Notes: generated by a model not told the origin, from the letters alone. A DNA stretch of 62,211 bases from Welwitschia mirabilis (GCA_051453625.1 JBOZIK010000001.1:63374363-63436573), one strand, 5' to 3'; shown: positions 1 to 12,235, counted from the first letter of the stretch. Translations and numbers: made by a program.

Positions 1-614
1 TCATTTTTGGGACATTGTGGATTTTATCATAGATTCCTTGAAGGATATGCAAAAATTTATAAGTCACTTTATCAACTTTTAAAAAAGGATGTTAAATATG
101 AATGAAGTGATGAATGTCAACAAGCCTTTGAGAATATTAAAATTGCCATTACTAACAAATTCATAGTAATGGATCAGATTGGAATAAGGACTTTAAGTTA
201 ATGTGTGACAATAGTAATCTTGCTATAGGTGGGATGTTAGGACAAAAACATGAGAAAGGGATGAAAGTAATTAGCTACATTAGTAAAACCCTTTCTAGTG
301 CTCAACTTAACTACATAACTACTAAAAAGGAGATTCTAGCAATCATCTTTTATCTAGACAAACTTTGACATTACTTCCTTGGTTTTTATAATTATGTTTA
401 TATAGATCATGCTGCTATTAGATATTTAATGATAAAGAAAAATTCTAGTACACTCTTGATACGATGGGTACCTTTATTACAAGAATTCAATTTAACAATA
501 GTGGACAAAGTAGGAAAACAAAATCTAGTAGTTGATCATCTTTCTAGACTTCCTTTTGATACTTATCCTAATTCTTCTAATCAATATATTTATGATGATT
601 TCCTAGATGAATAA
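1..614 (+). pseudogene. RT C-terminus and RNase H of the Athila/Tat-type element
   Basis: Frame 1 begins with SFLGHCGFYHRFLEGYAKI, the RT thumb/connection motif of Ty3/gypsy Pol, followed by a stop at 103-105 where the family has Trp. After a frameshift near 180 the RNase H domain reads LMCDNSNLAIGGMLGQKHE, then ISYISKTLSSAQLNYIT, a TGA at 366-368 where Arg is usual, and from 429 an open stretch ending VVDHLSRL. The encoded enzyme would copy element RNA to cDNA and degrade the RNA strand. It cannot be functional here. Confidence 0.85.
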
Positions 615-849
615 CTTTTTATGGTTGAAAAAATTTTCTAAAGTATCTTTAAAACAACCTGCTCCTTGGTATGCTCATATCATAAATTATCTTATCATAC
701 TTCAAACACCTTCTTATTGAAATACAAATGAATGAAAATCTTTTCTTCATAGGATAGGTAAATATGAATGGATCAAACCTCATCTATATAGGTGATGCAA
801 AGATCAAATCATGCATAAATGTATTTCTGAATGGGAGCAAACAGAAATT

Positions 850-1990
850 CTTCTTCTTTGTTAGGGTGAAGTATGTGGAGGCCATTTTAGTGGCCAAAAC
901 ACTACTATAAAAATCTTACATTTAGAATCCTATTAACCCTCTGTATTCAAAGATTTCTTTAACTTTGCTAAGAAGTGTGATTCTTATCAACGATCTAGAG
1001 GTCTTACTCGAACTCATGATATGCCTCTTACATCTATCTTAAAATGTGAATCTTTTGAGTGCTAGGGTATAGATTTTGTAGAACCTCTGAAATCCCCTTC
1101 ATGTGGAAATCATTATATCTTAGTGGCAATTGATTATGTAATAAAATGGGTTGAAGCTATTCCTACACAGACTCATAATGCAAAAATTGTTTACCAATTT
1201 TTTAGATCAAACATCTTTCAAAGATTTAGATTTCCTAGGATTCTTATTTTTGATCAAGAAACTCACTTATTAATAAGATCCTTAGGAAACACTTACTTTC
1301 AGTTGGGATTGAACATAAAATAGCTAACTCTTATCATCCCCAATTAAATGGGTAAGCTAAAAATGCTAATCACGAGATCAAGAAAGTACTCTTTAAACTC
1401 TATCACAAATCTCAAAAATCATTGGCACTTCATCTTAATGATGTCCTTTAGGCTTACCATATGACTTGGCCTAATTCTTTAGGTTTCTTTCCTTATGAAC
1501 TTATCTATGGAAAAACATGTGTGCTTCTAGTTGATGTGTGCTATATTTCTTATAAAACAGTTCATTAACTTGACCTTGTTTCTTATGCTAACTTCAAAAA
1601 TAATTAACTCAATTAAACCACTTGATGAAAAGAGAATTTAGGCTCTCCATCACCAACTTATAGTTAAAGCCCAAGTCAAACATGGGCATGGTAAAAACCT
1701 TGTGCATAAAGACTTTCACCCTAGCTAGTATGTTCTACTCTTTAATGATAGAGTTTATTTAAATCATAACAAGCTAACTTCTAGATGGTTAGGCCCATAT
1801 CTAATTGAAAAACTACATCTTAATGGTTTATTTGAGATTTTTGTCCTAAAAACTAATGTAATAAATGAAAACTTTTTAAAGCATTATCAGTTACCTGATG
1901 ATTACTCTTACTTAGTTAACATAATAGAAGTAGTTGAGTTAGAGGACCCTCTCCTTGAAAAAGAGGAGTTCCTCCCCTTTGTTATTATCT
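850..1990 (+). pseudogene. Integrase of the Athila/Tat-type element
   Basis: The N-terminal zinc-binding region is visible as GGHFSGQNT and, about 33 residues on, KKCDSYQRSRG, in which the second Cys of the CxxC pair is Tyr. The catalytic core starts at about 1066 (GIDFVEPL) and continues through WVEAIPTQTHNAKIV to IFDQETH, the region of the second catalytic Asp. Later fragments (YHPQLNG-like, then SRWLGPYLIEKL near 1780-1815) are the C-terminal domain that closes gypsy Pol. Stops at 1063, 1353 and 1449 replace expected Trp, Gln and Trp. The protein would join cDNA ends to host DNA; this copy is inactive. Confidence 0.85.
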
Positions 1991-3580
1991 AGATGACCTC
2001 TTAACTTAATCTATCTTGGATTGATCAGACTAATTAAGCATCTTTCACATGGCCAATTCTCCATCATTAAGATTCAAGATGTTTAACAAGTAATGTCAAG
2101 GTATTCAAATACCTATAAATCCTTGATTCTTATTAATTACCTTATTAGAAAAGTGCAAATACCTTTAAAATAAAAAGATATGATGTTTAATTCCATGGTG
2201 TTCTACCGCAAGCACACCAAAAAGACATATGACTTTTGGGTCCATTATCTTTTAGTAGTGAGATATGATAGCTGTTGAAACTCCACCTAGGGGACAGTTG
2301 GTTATAATTAGGTTTTTACCTATGGATTCCTTCTTCTATGGCAGTGGTTACACCTTCCTCATCATGAAGAATAGTTTCTCATAATACTCAATCTCCCTCT
2401 CCAAATAAAACACCAAAAAATAAAAAAAGAAAAAAAGGTGGAAAGAGGAAGAGAAAGAAGAAGGAAAATTAAAAAAGAACTTAAAAATTTCTATGAATAC
2501 CTTGATGAGCATCTTTTCACAATCACCTACTTCTGAATTTATTATCTTTAAAGCACTATGTCATGTATATCTTTTACATTAATTAGTCTGACAATTATCC
2601 TATGCGGTTCTTGTTAGGTTAACATCTATAATAAAAGGGATCAATCTTATTTATGTTATTTAAATCCATTTCTTTCATAATTTAATAGTTAAGTCAAAAA
2701 TTCTCAAAACCAAATTGCATTCTCCTAAAATTCTTATTGGGTTTAATTCTTTAGCTAAGTTAAGTTATCCATCATGGACTCTATGCATTCTATCATTCAA
2801 CTACTAGCCTTGGAGAATATTGTGAACATGCTAGGGTTTAAATTTTTTACATTTCATCTTCAAAATTCAAATTGCAATGTCTAGTTTTTATGTTTTTATC
2901 ACCTCATAACCCATTTTTACCTTAAATTTATATTGTTTCTAACATTGATTAAGCTTTCTTGATATCCATATGACTACTCCACTTTAAATTCTGAATTTAT
3001 CTTAAACATGTGCATTCAAAGAACTGTTGTTCCAATTGTTGTTTTCACGACCAAGGTTATGATAGTTGTTAACAATTGTCATTCTTTATGTCATCCATCA
3101 AATTTCAATATACGTTAAATTCACTTCATAATTCATGATCCTTACCCTCCTCTTAGCTAAAAAACCTGAAGGCACTTTAATTTGGATTAGTATAAGCTTG
3201 AGAAAATCAATAAAACACCAGACATCCTTGTTAGACCCCTTTAAATGCTCTTTTTGGCTAATTGGGAAAATTAAGCCTTCTCACTAGATTCTTTGTAGAT
3301 CACTGACACAGGGACCCATGATTTTTGATGTATTTTTAAGCTTTACAAAAAACTGTATCTCTTTCACATCATTGTACTTAGGTACATTATTTTTTTTGGA
3401 AGTGTTAATCGATAATTATGTAATGATGATGACTATTTTATCTTAAATTGCTAGTTTATTTAGACATATAATGTAAATTTTAATTTAATTTTGAGGTTTT
3501 CATCCCTAATAATTTGGCATCACAAAGTCCTCTTTCACTTTGTTTATTGAGGGACTGATAAAATGCTAGGTGAGGGACTA
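1991..3580 (+). other. Post-pol spacer of the gypsy element, no gene seen
   Basis: About 1.6 kb between the integrase end and the 3' LTR. Athila/Tat elements often carry an extra envelope-like or unknown ORF here, but I find no frame longer than a few dozen residues. A long purine run lies at about 2405-2490, and a second purine-rich segment (GGTGAGGGACTA) directly precedes the LTR at 3569-3580 and is the better polypurine-tract candidate. Confidence 0.6.
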
Positions 3581-4766
3581 TGTTGCGATCCCAAATTATC
3601 ATGTTTTAACAGTGTAATTGGTGATGTTTTATTGGGAACAGAAACTTAATTTATTCATTTTTAGGCATTTTTTTGTGAACTGGCCTAACAATCTAATTAT
3701 GACCTTAAATGCTATATTTTCATCTAGAAAAATAAGAATTCAACTAAGGAATAAAGTGGACAAAAAAGTGGAGGAAAAGACCAACAAAATGACTATCATC
3801 CTCGACGTCATCCCCACGACCTAGGGCATGACCACAAAGATAAAGGCATTCAAAGGAGGCTAGCTTGATAAGGCTAAAGTGGCTTGCTAACATGGCTATT
3901 GTGGCATATATCATCTTTGTGACACAGGAGATGACATATCCATTAATTTTTGAATTCAAATTTCAATGATTTTTTGACATATTGGGCTATGATTGCATGA
4001 TGAAGGGGTGTTGTGTCACTTATTATCCCCACAAAGATAATAACATGACAGTGCCATAACTTCTTCTTAATTAAGTCAATTAAGGTTTTGTTTATACCTA
4101 ATGATGCCTCTTTACCTACACCAACCTCCCTGACCCATAACCGCCTTAGGAAAGCTATAAAAACCCCCATTTGACATCATTTAATCATCTTTTTGGCATT
4201 GGAGAATTGGTGATAAAGGCATCCAAGGAGTCAAGAGTCCACTTCAACATTGGAGAGATCATTCTTAGTGATTAGGTTGTGCTTCTAACATTGAGGAATT
4301 ACTACCTTACTGAGTTATTGTAAGAAATTCAATTCATTTAATAAAATGTCTTTCTTCTTTAAATCTTATGATTTCTCTTATGGTTTGTATTGAAGTTTAA
4401 TTAATGCTATTTTCTTAGATTAATACTAAATTAGACATAGGTCATAAGGGTTGAGTTGGGTGATAAAAACTCAGAAATTTGGTTATCATAGGCTTGCATC
4501 TCATCTCTCTTTAATAATTTGCATTGCACATTGTAATAGTTGCATTGTTAATTTCCATTTTTTCATTACAAACACATAAAAGTGATTAAAAATAATGGAT
4601 TGGAATTAAAAGTATATTCTTTCTTATTTATGTGATTGATTATATTGTTCTTTTTTACTCTTCAGATTATGACATTCATTGGTTAAATCACCCTATATTA
4701 AGCCTAGTTGTAATTTCCTTGTTTCAAGCATTGATTACTTTTAAAGTACAATTTAGGCCACTAACA
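3581..4766 (+). repeat. 3' LTR of the Athila/Tat-type element
   Basis: It starts TGTTGCGATCCC right after a purine-rich tract and ends CTAACA, giving short inverted ends (TGTT/AACA). Length is about 1.19 kb, normal for this branch. It holds a TATA box at 4156-4163 and a CpG-containing patch at 3800-3830 with an intact GACGTC. The right edge is also where homology to the neighbouring chromovirus LTR begins, which supports it. The 5' LTR is outside the window, so the start could not be verified by alignment. Confidence 0.65.
4156..4163 (+). promoter_or_regulatory. LTR TATA box
   Basis: TATAAAAA lies about 575 bp into the LTR, followed by a C-rich stretch, a usual arrangement for a plant LTR core promoter. 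The GACGTC element at 3804-3809 lies about 350 bp upstream and could have been a bZIP-type site. Activity is not implied. Confidence 0.5.
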
Positions 4767-5908
4767 GTGGGTTCTTATGTTCCACTACCTTATTCGTGAT
4801 CTATGGAATGCTTGTTTACATAAGATCTAAATATCATAAGATACTATAAGCAAATACAAAATCAAAATACATTGCCAAGACATAAGTTTTTAACAAGAAT
4901 TGAATTTAAGTTACAATTACACTTAAAATTCCAAAAGATTTATTAAGAAGATAATAGAAATTAGTACTCACAGATAAGGAATACAATTCCACACTTTGCA
5001 TATGATGGAAAAAGTAGTATTTCATTGAAAAATAAATAGTAAATTAAGCCTTAAAAATGATGAAAAAAAAGAGAATCATATAAAGATGCAAGAATTAATT
5101 GAGACTATAAAAAGATGAAAAAATTAAATATGCCCATACGAAAATTAGAGATGAACTTTATGGTCTTCTGAAAACTTTGTGACTTTAAGAATTCGAAGGC
5201 TCTATTGCTTTCAAAGCTCCAAATTTAAAGTTCCCAAGATTCCAAATTAGAGGATTCCTTAAAAATATACAAATAAAAGGAGAAACAAGTCTCATATATA
5301 AAAAGAGAATGTGAGAATATGAAAAGAAATGAGAATATGAAGAGACACTATCTTCAAAAAGAAAACAGTAAAGATACCATAACCCTTAATCATTACTTTG
5401 CCTAATCACTAGGTGCATTTAATATTTCATCATAACAGTAACTATTCATCATGCTAAATATATATTTTACAAAGTAATAATAATCATGAAAAAATTATCT
5501 ACATAAATTACAAGTTTAAGTTCTTTGGAATTTTTAAAATAAGTTAAAAAGAAGACAAGTTAGTCACATAGTAATATAATATTTTAAATTATAAAATTAT
5601 CATTTTTGCTAACTCAGATAAACCACTAAGAAAGAAATGCTAGATTTTTAAGAGCATACGACTATTTTGTCATAATAAGAAAAAGGAATTTAATTGAAAT
5701 TATTTTTATGTAACTAATTAATATGATATATATAGCAATACTTTCCAAGAAATAACATCAAGATAAAGTCTTCATTACCTCTACATATTTTACCATTTGT
5801 AATTAATTGTTAGCCTACAAGATAATTTAGAGTATATTATTTATTGTTATTTATTAAATATTTAAATAATTCTTAGACTAACTTTTATATCCTTGAAAAT
5901 TTGTAACA
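4767..5908 (-). repeat. Partial 3' LTR of the chromovirus-type element
   Basis: This segment matches about 12180-13352 in the same orientation. Shared blocks include AAGAAGATAATAGAAA (about 4945 and 12362) and the run around ACAATTCCACA (about 4984 and 12400). Its minus-strand start is TGTTACAAATTTTC at 5908. The remaining LTR end, equivalent to 10443-12180, should lie left of the window beyond the inserted gypsy element. Confidence 0.8.
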
Positions 5909-6549
5909 TGATGTTTCTAACCTCCTTAAGAAGTTTCCTTTTGAAAAATTACCAAAATCTCTAGTTTTCATTGCTTAATATTTATTTCTATTTTCTAAGG
6001 TATGTCTTCTATAGATTGATTTGACCATTAAATCTTATAAAGTTGTATAGTTTTTCCCTATGATATCCTTTACTTTTGATCTAAAATATTAATTAATTAA
6101 CCTTTAATTAAATAGTTTGAAAAATATCTACTTCTTAATTAGGAATTATTTTTGTTTTGTTATCTAAATATTTCTTCAATAAGGACATTTAAAAAACATC
6201 ATGAAGAGTTGCTAGATGTGGTGACAAGGCTAATTCATAAGCTACTAGTTCAGCTATTTCAGTAATCTAATAGCCCTATGAATCTTGTAGCTAAGTTTTC
6301 CTTTTTATCAAACATAAAAACTCCTTTGAAAGATGAGCATTTAAAATAAGGATGATCTCCTTATTGAAACTATATATGTCTTCTTTAGTGATTTTCATAT
6401 TTATATTGTCCATCCTTCACCATCTTTTATGTTTTTCTGATCATTCTTACTTTCTCTTCTAAATCTTAAGTAGATTATACCTTTAATAGTTTCTTATTTG
6501 CTACATTAAATCATGTTACTATTGTTCTGCATCTCCTATCATATAATGC
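5909..6549 (-). other. 3' untranslated part of the chromovirus-type element
   Basis: It lies between the integrase remnant and the 3' LTR. No convincing frame is visible. The integrase C-terminal tail, and a chromodomain if the element had one, would have been here but are not recognisable. Confidence 0.5.
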
Positions 6550-7290
6550 TTTAAATGATGCACATCTTATTGTACATCCTATTAACTCTTGGTAGATATT
6601 ATAAATGAATTCTAGTAATGCTCAATGATCCATCCAAGGACCTCTAAAATCCAAAATTACTTACCTTAAAAAGTATTCTAAAATTTGATTTGTTATTTTT
6701 ATTTAATCATCTGTTTAATGATTAAACTTAAATTTAAGTTTAAGTTAGTTTCTAATTCTTTATGGAATAATGTCCAAAATCTAGATGTGAACTTTCTGTC
6801 TCTATCTAAAATAATTCTTTTATGTATTCTATGAAATTTGAATATATTTTTATATACTCCTTTGTAATCCTTTTAGTTGAATCTATTATTTAAATTGGAT
6901 AAAAATGTACACTTTTAATTAAAATATTAACCACTATAAAAATAAAATCATAACCTTCTTTTGTCTTGGTTAGGTCTGTAAAAAAATCTATAGTGGTTTC
7001 TTTCCATTTCCATTATAAAATTTCATAAGAGTACAAAACTCTAGCTAGATGTTGATATTCAGCTTTGACAAGTTGATAAGTTATACATTTAGCTATAAAA
7101 CTAGCAACTTCAAACTTCATTCCTTATAACCAAAAATATTGCTTGATATCTTTATACATCTTATTAACTCCTAGGTGGATAGCATACCATGTACTATGAA
7201 ATTAATTAAAAATAATTTCTTTCACCTACTATTAATTAGGCATTATAATTTTATCTTGAAAAGTAATAAATTAATCAATAGAAATTACAA
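6550..7290 (-). pseudogene. Integrase of the chromovirus-type element
   Basis: Reverse-strand fragments read WKWKETTIDFFTDL, then GYDFIFIVVNILIKSVHF (catalytic core with the first Asp region), and further on ILDRDRKFTSRFWTLFHKEL, the motif around the second catalytic Asp. The order matches Ty3/gypsy integrase. Many frame changes and stops show long-term decay. Confidence 0.8.
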
Positions 7291-8800
7291 ATCCTTCAAT
7301 TCCTTATTATTTTACTTTTTTACATAGATGACAGTTCTATTGTAAATTAAAAATTAATTTATACAAATATTTTCATCCACTTGAGAAATTAATAAAATGC
7401 CTTCTTCTCCTTAACACATTAGCCACTATATTCGATCTTTCTTCATGGTAGTTTATTGTTAAGTCATAATCTTATAAAAATTTCACCCATCTCCTTTACC
7501 TAAGATTAAAATTGTATTAAGTGTGAATGTATTTAAGACTTTTATAACCTACCCAAATTTGACCTTTTTCTCCTTATATATAATGCCTCCAGATTTTAAG
7601 TTCATGAATTATAACATCTAGGTATAAATCATGCATCAAAAAATTACTTTCATGATTTTTTAGTTATCTTAATGCATAAGCATTAGCTGTTCCTTCCTGC
7701 ATTTACATTACTCTTAATCCTTCTCTAGAGGAACTAATACAGATGGTATACATTTTCCCAGGTTTTAACATTTTCAAAATAGGTGTAAATATAGGTACCT
7801 CTTCTAATTTTTGAAGTGCTTCAGTACAATGTGTTGTGTAATTAAAGTGATTATCATTCTAAAACAAAGATATTAGAGGAACAATAATCTTCAAAAATTT
7901 TTAAATAAATCTTCTATAATATCCAGTAAATCTAAGAAAACATCTTATCTTGGTCATTGATTCTAGATTGCATCAATTTATTATTACTTATACTTTGTCA
8001 CTATCCACATTGATTCCTTCTTCTAAAATTACATGTCCTAAAAATTTGATCTTAGTTAACCAATATTTACACTTTTTAGGGTTGGCATAAAATTAATTTC
8101 TTCTTAAAGTATCCAACATTATTGATTGATGTTTTTCATAATTCTCCTTAGTTAATGAGTACACCAAAATGTCATCAATAAATACAAATACCACCATGAA
8201 CTCCTCTATAGATTCTTGAAAAATTATATTCATAAGTATAAAAAGTGCAGTTGGTGCATTGATAAGTCCAAACGGTACTACTTAAAATTCATAATGATCA
8301 TACATAATGTGAAATGCTATTTTTAAAGTATCTTCCTCTTTAATTATAAGTCGATGATATCTTTATTTAAGATCAACATTTCAGAAAAATTTGATAAACT
8401 TTAGTTAATCAAATAAATCATCTATTCTAGATAATGGATAACTACTTTTAATCATTACTCTAGTTAACATTCTATGATCCGCATATAACCTTAATCCTTC
8501 ATCCTTTTTTTAAACAAATAATACAAGTGCACCCCATCGTGAAATAATTGATCTAATTAATCCTTTATTCAAAAGTGTTATTAACTAAGTATTTTATTCT
8601 GCTAGCTTCATAGTAGGTATTATGTATGATGCCTTTGAAATTAGTTTTACTTCTTGTTTAAGAGTTATTTTGAAATCTTCTATTCTTTTGAAAGGACATC
8701 TTAGTAATGCATTTAAAAAGGCATCTAAAAATTCTTGCTCTATTGAAAAATATGATATATTTAGATTCCTTTAAAGAGAGAGATAAAATTTAATAATTCC
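7291..8800 (-). pseudogene. RT and RNase H of the chromovirus-type element
   Basis: The catalytic motif is read on the minus strand at about 8150-8200 as FMVVFVFIDDILVYS, the YxDD box of Ty3/gypsy reverse transcriptase (here IDD). RNase H-like fragments lie between about 7300 and 7850. Fingers and palm remnants extend to about 8800. Frames are interrupted, so only the relic of the polymerase remains. Confidence 0.85.
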
Positions 8801-10259
8801 ACATGTTTTCCCATGTCTAACTTCTATTTTTATTTAATTACCTCTAATTAGTTTTTCTAATACTGGTCCTAATACAATTACCAAATACACTCTTTCTCCT
8901 TTTAAATCTAACATTATGACCTCTCTATGATAGCAATGTATTTGAGCTTTATTTTCTTGCAACCAATTCATTCCTAGAATAATTTCAAAAAAGCCTAGTT
9001 CCAATACTAATAAAGGTACTTTTAATTTATAACCATTAATATGTAATGTATATATAAGTGTTTTTTCATTTATTTTAATTTAACTACCATCTTTGAATTA
9101 TACTATCAATGAATTAATCTTATTAATTTCTAAAAACATCTTTCTAGATATCAAGTATAAAATGAAAGAATTAGATGCATCTAGATCTACTAGAATTTTT
9201 ATAAGAAAATTTAACAAACTACCTGTAGTTTCCAAAATCACTTCTAGTTGACTACTATCTATGGAAACTAAGGCATATAGCTTCTTAACATTTAATTTAG
9301 TTGCTTCCTATTTCTTCTTTTTATGGAAATTCCTTACATAATGAGGTTCCTGATATAGAAAGCACCCCATGTTCTTAAAATCAATAGTTGTATTTTTAAA
9401 AGACTAATTATTTCTCGGTGGTCTTGCAAATTTTTCTCTTTCTTTAGTTGCTTGAGTTTGCATTTTTCCTTGTGGTTGATGTATTTTTCTGGTGTTAAAT
9501 ATACCTATGTTTACTTTAACTCTTCCTCTACTCATATATGTTCTGACTAAATGGTTTCTTACCTAATTGTATTCTTCTATTATCTTGAGATATTTTCCTT
9601 TTCTCTCTATGATTTTTATTCATGGTTCTTACTTTCTTAGTAAGTTTGATCTTCTCTAAGGCCTCTACAATGGTCTTTAGTTGAAATAATTTGAACTGAT
9701 TTAAATTTCTTGATGTAGATTAGTCATAGATATTTAACTTTTGCTTCTTCACTACCTACTAATTCAAGAACATATCTCAAAGTTCCAAAAATTTATGCTC
9801 ATATTATGCTATTGTTATGAAACCTTATGTAAGATTGTAGAATTTATTGGCCTTAGCATATTTGAAATATTCTAAGAATCATGTACCTATAAATCTTCTT
9901 TCAAATTCATCCTATAGCATAGGAATTAAAAACAATGCTCTAAGTATTTGTACATACAATTGTAAAGAGGCTTTATTAATAAGTTAATGAGTTTTTAATG
10001 TTGCCTTTTATTCTATAGTTAAGTTAAATAATTCTAATTCTATTTATATAGAAATCAACTGTTCTTCTACATTTGTCACATTATCAATACCTTTGAAAGT
10101 TGAAGGGTTCATCCTCTTAAATTGCATCACCATTTTATTAAGAGAGACACCATTGTCCTTATTATTGCTTTGTTCATCAAGATCATTCACTAAGTTTTTA
10201 ACTACATTTATTAATGTTGTAATTTTAGTTGATTGGTTTTACTTCTCTTATGTTGCCAT
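8801..10259 (-). pseudogene. Gag and protease of the chromovirus-type element
   Basis: The gag start is an ATG at 10259-10257 (MAT then a stop), about 170 bp inside the primer site. A later segment, FKRMNPSTFKGIDNVTNVEE (about 10060-10120), is the conserved gypsy Gag core. A zinc-knuckle relic sits at about 9335-9385 (NMGCFLYQEPHYVRN, with some Cys lost). The protease is at about 8840-9210: ILVDLDASNSFI, where the family has D-S/T-G-A, then EIILGMNWLQENKAQIHCY. Gag would package the RNA and the protease would process the polyprotein. The altered active site means the protease is dead. Confidence 0.85.
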
Positions 10260-10427
10260 ATTTATCTTTTGAAAATCAAAATACACACATCACAAACCTA
10301 GGATTTTCATGTTAAAACTTACAACAACTTTAACAGTAGTTATTCCCAGTGAAATTGCAACCCATGCTATGATGTTCAAGCATGTAATAAATTCACAACA
10401 ATTATGCCTAGAAAAATTGCAACTTAG

Positions 10428-10439
10428 CCTCTAATACTA
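10428..10439 (-). other. Primer-binding site (initiator Met tRNA type)
   Basis: The minus strand reads TAGTATTAGAGG just inside the 5' LTR. This matches 9 of 12 bases of the plant initiator-tRNA primer site TGGTATCAGAGC, and two of the three differences are G-to-A or C-to-T. It fixes the inner border of the LTR at about 10443. Confidence 0.7.
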
Positions 10440-10724
10440 GAATGTAACATCCACCTTTTTCATCCACTAACTATGAATGTTATTCAATTACCAAATATGA
10501 TATTCTCAAAATGTACTACCAAGACCATGCATTATTTAAGAAAATTTTCATGTTTAAAATGAAATTCATGATCTAATACGAAAATCTAAAACCCAATTTT
10601 CATAAATTAAGAGATTCAAAATATTACTCTAAAATAATTTTATAAGACCCAATTTATTTAAAGAATTAAATAATTACTTAAGTTATTTTGACTATTTTGT
10701 ATTGTTAGTGCATCAAATAATAAC

Positions 10725-11450
10725 AACGATTTAAAATGTCTAAAAATGACAAAATGGGGTATGTTTTTAACTGGGAACACTTGGATTTTACCCTAAAGAA
10801 TATGATTTAAGTTTAGATTTATGAAATAACCATCAATAAGTTACATTTAAGCCTTTTCTTCCATAAGAAAATAAGCATTCAAAACTATAATTTCAAACAT
10901 CTGAAAATGATAAATGTTTTTTATTAGAAACACTTAGGGTTCACCTTGAAGGGCATGAATTAAGCTTAGATTTATAAAAATATCATCAGCAAGTTATGTT
11001 TGATTCATTTTTACATAAACAAATAAGAATTTGAAACCATAATTTAAAACATCTAAAAATGGTAAAAAGGATTACATCTTTAACTCGAAACACCTAGATA
11101 TTACCCTAAAGGGAATAAGTTATGTTTGAGTCATTTTTACATAAGAATTTAAAACCATAATTTAAAATATCTAAAATTCATAAAATGAAATATTTTTTTG
11201 ATTAGAAACATCAAGGTTTTATCCTAAAGGGCATAGATTAAACAAAAATTTATAAANNNNNNNNNNNNNNNNNNNNNNNNNNNNNNNNNNNNNNNNNNNN
11301 NNNNNNNNNNNNNNNNNNNNNNNNNNNNNNNNNNNNNNNNNNNNNNNNNNNNNNNNTAAAGGGCATAGATTAAACAAAAATTTATAAAAAGACATAGCAA
11401 GTTCTTTTTTAAGCCATTTTTGGATATAAAAATAAGTATTTAGAATGTCC
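10725..11450. repeat. Tandem repeat of about 120-160 bp in the chromovirus LTR
   Basis: Four diverged units start near 10731, 10893, 11049 and 11166, each with a core like ATCTAAAAATG, then GAAACACTTGG, ACCCTAAAG, GTTTAGATTTATAAA, a CAAGTTA block and a CATAAGAA block. The third unit is shorter by internal loss. The fourth is split by an N run. Such arrays are common in long chromovirus LTRs and may once have held enhancer copies. Confidence 0.75.
11257..11356. other. 100-N gap with duplicated flanks
   Basis: Exactly 100 N. The 32 bases before it (11225-11256) are identical to the 32 bases after it (11357-11388), and joining them restores the repeat-unit order. The N run looks like a fixed-length placeholder between overlapping contigs. 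Confidence 0.85.
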
Positions 11451-12054
11451 ATGATAACTTTCATATTTATTATTCTATTAAGTAAAATAAGTTATATTTA
11501 AATATATAAATTCAATAATCTATAATTAGAATATGGAAGTTTTTCAAAAAATAAGAGAGAATTGCATAAGAACAAGTTATCACATTTTCTATAGTAATAT
11601 TATTCAAGAAAGATATAAATCATGAAACTTTTAGGTATATTACAATATAAATATTTCAATTTTTAAGATATTATAAGATCACAAAATAATTATAATTACA
11701 TAATGTATTTAATCTCCATGATAGGATTTACAAGTGTAACACTCCAAATATAGTTTTATAACAAAAACTAAAAAGAAATGGTCACTGCTCCCTCATGCCC
11801 TCCTTGATAATTAATTTAGATTTTTAGAAGCTTTAATTTTTTTACCTGTTCAACATAAGAATATAGAGTGAGAATTTTGAAATCTTCATAGCTACCAGTA
11901 TGGCCCATGCAAGGAAAGAATACTAGTTAAAGATTCCAAATCACAAGATAGATTACAAGTGACAAGCTTAAAAAAATAAACTAAGAATAGCTAATTTTTA
12001 ATAAATTTTTTCATGTAATTTTTCTTTCCTTAACTTTCTCATTTCTTAATCTAT

Positions 12055-12235
12055 GGGATCCAATTCCTCATTCAGTAATTGATGGATTTTTCATAATCCA
12101 TTGCCTTATTTGGGAATCTATGTAGTCCACTACTTCATTTGGCAATTTGTAGATCTATTAATCCTACTACCTCATTTAGTAATCTATAGGTTCTTATATT
12201 ATACTACCTCATTTGGGGATCTCTAGAATCCTCAT
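12055..12235. repeat. Short tandem repeat (about 35-40 bp) in the chromovirus LTR
   Basis: Four to five diverged copies of a unit like CTACCTCATTTGGGAATCTA, for example near 12063, 12103, 12135, 12167 and 12205. The partial 3' LTR keeps one copy (about 4782-4805), beside the Athila/Tat insertion border. Confidence 0.7.

Larger units (their letters stand above)
1..4766 (+). mobile_element. Ty3/gypsy Athila/Tat-type retrotransposon, 3' part, dead
   Basis: The window opens inside the reverse transcriptase of a plus-strand gypsy element and runs through RNase H, integrase, a 1.6 kb spacer and a 3' LTR. The RNase H end (residues such as LLQEFNLTI and VVDHLSRL) and the integrase core start (GIDFV, then YILVAIDYVIKWVEA) are typical of the Athila/Tat branch. 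All frames are broken by stops and small indels. The 5' LTR, gag and protease lie left of position 1. The element ends at 4766, where chromovirus LTR sequence begins, so it appears to be inserted in that LTR. Lineage is inferred from motifs, not from a tree. Confidence 0.85.

Noticed and set aside
3618-4170. Three short frames at 3618-3824, 3744-3959 and 3943-4170
   Set aside because: All lie within the Athila/Tat-type LTR, which is non-coding.
10441-10460. TGTAACATCC as the start of a plus-strand LTR
   Set aside because: The primer site and gag on the minus strand directly to its left show it is the inner end of a minus-strand 5' LTR.
11744-11756. TGTAACACTCC as an LTR start nested in the chromovirus LTR
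   Set aside because: No matching end, primer site or second copy; the flanking LTR homology gives no sign of an insertion border there.
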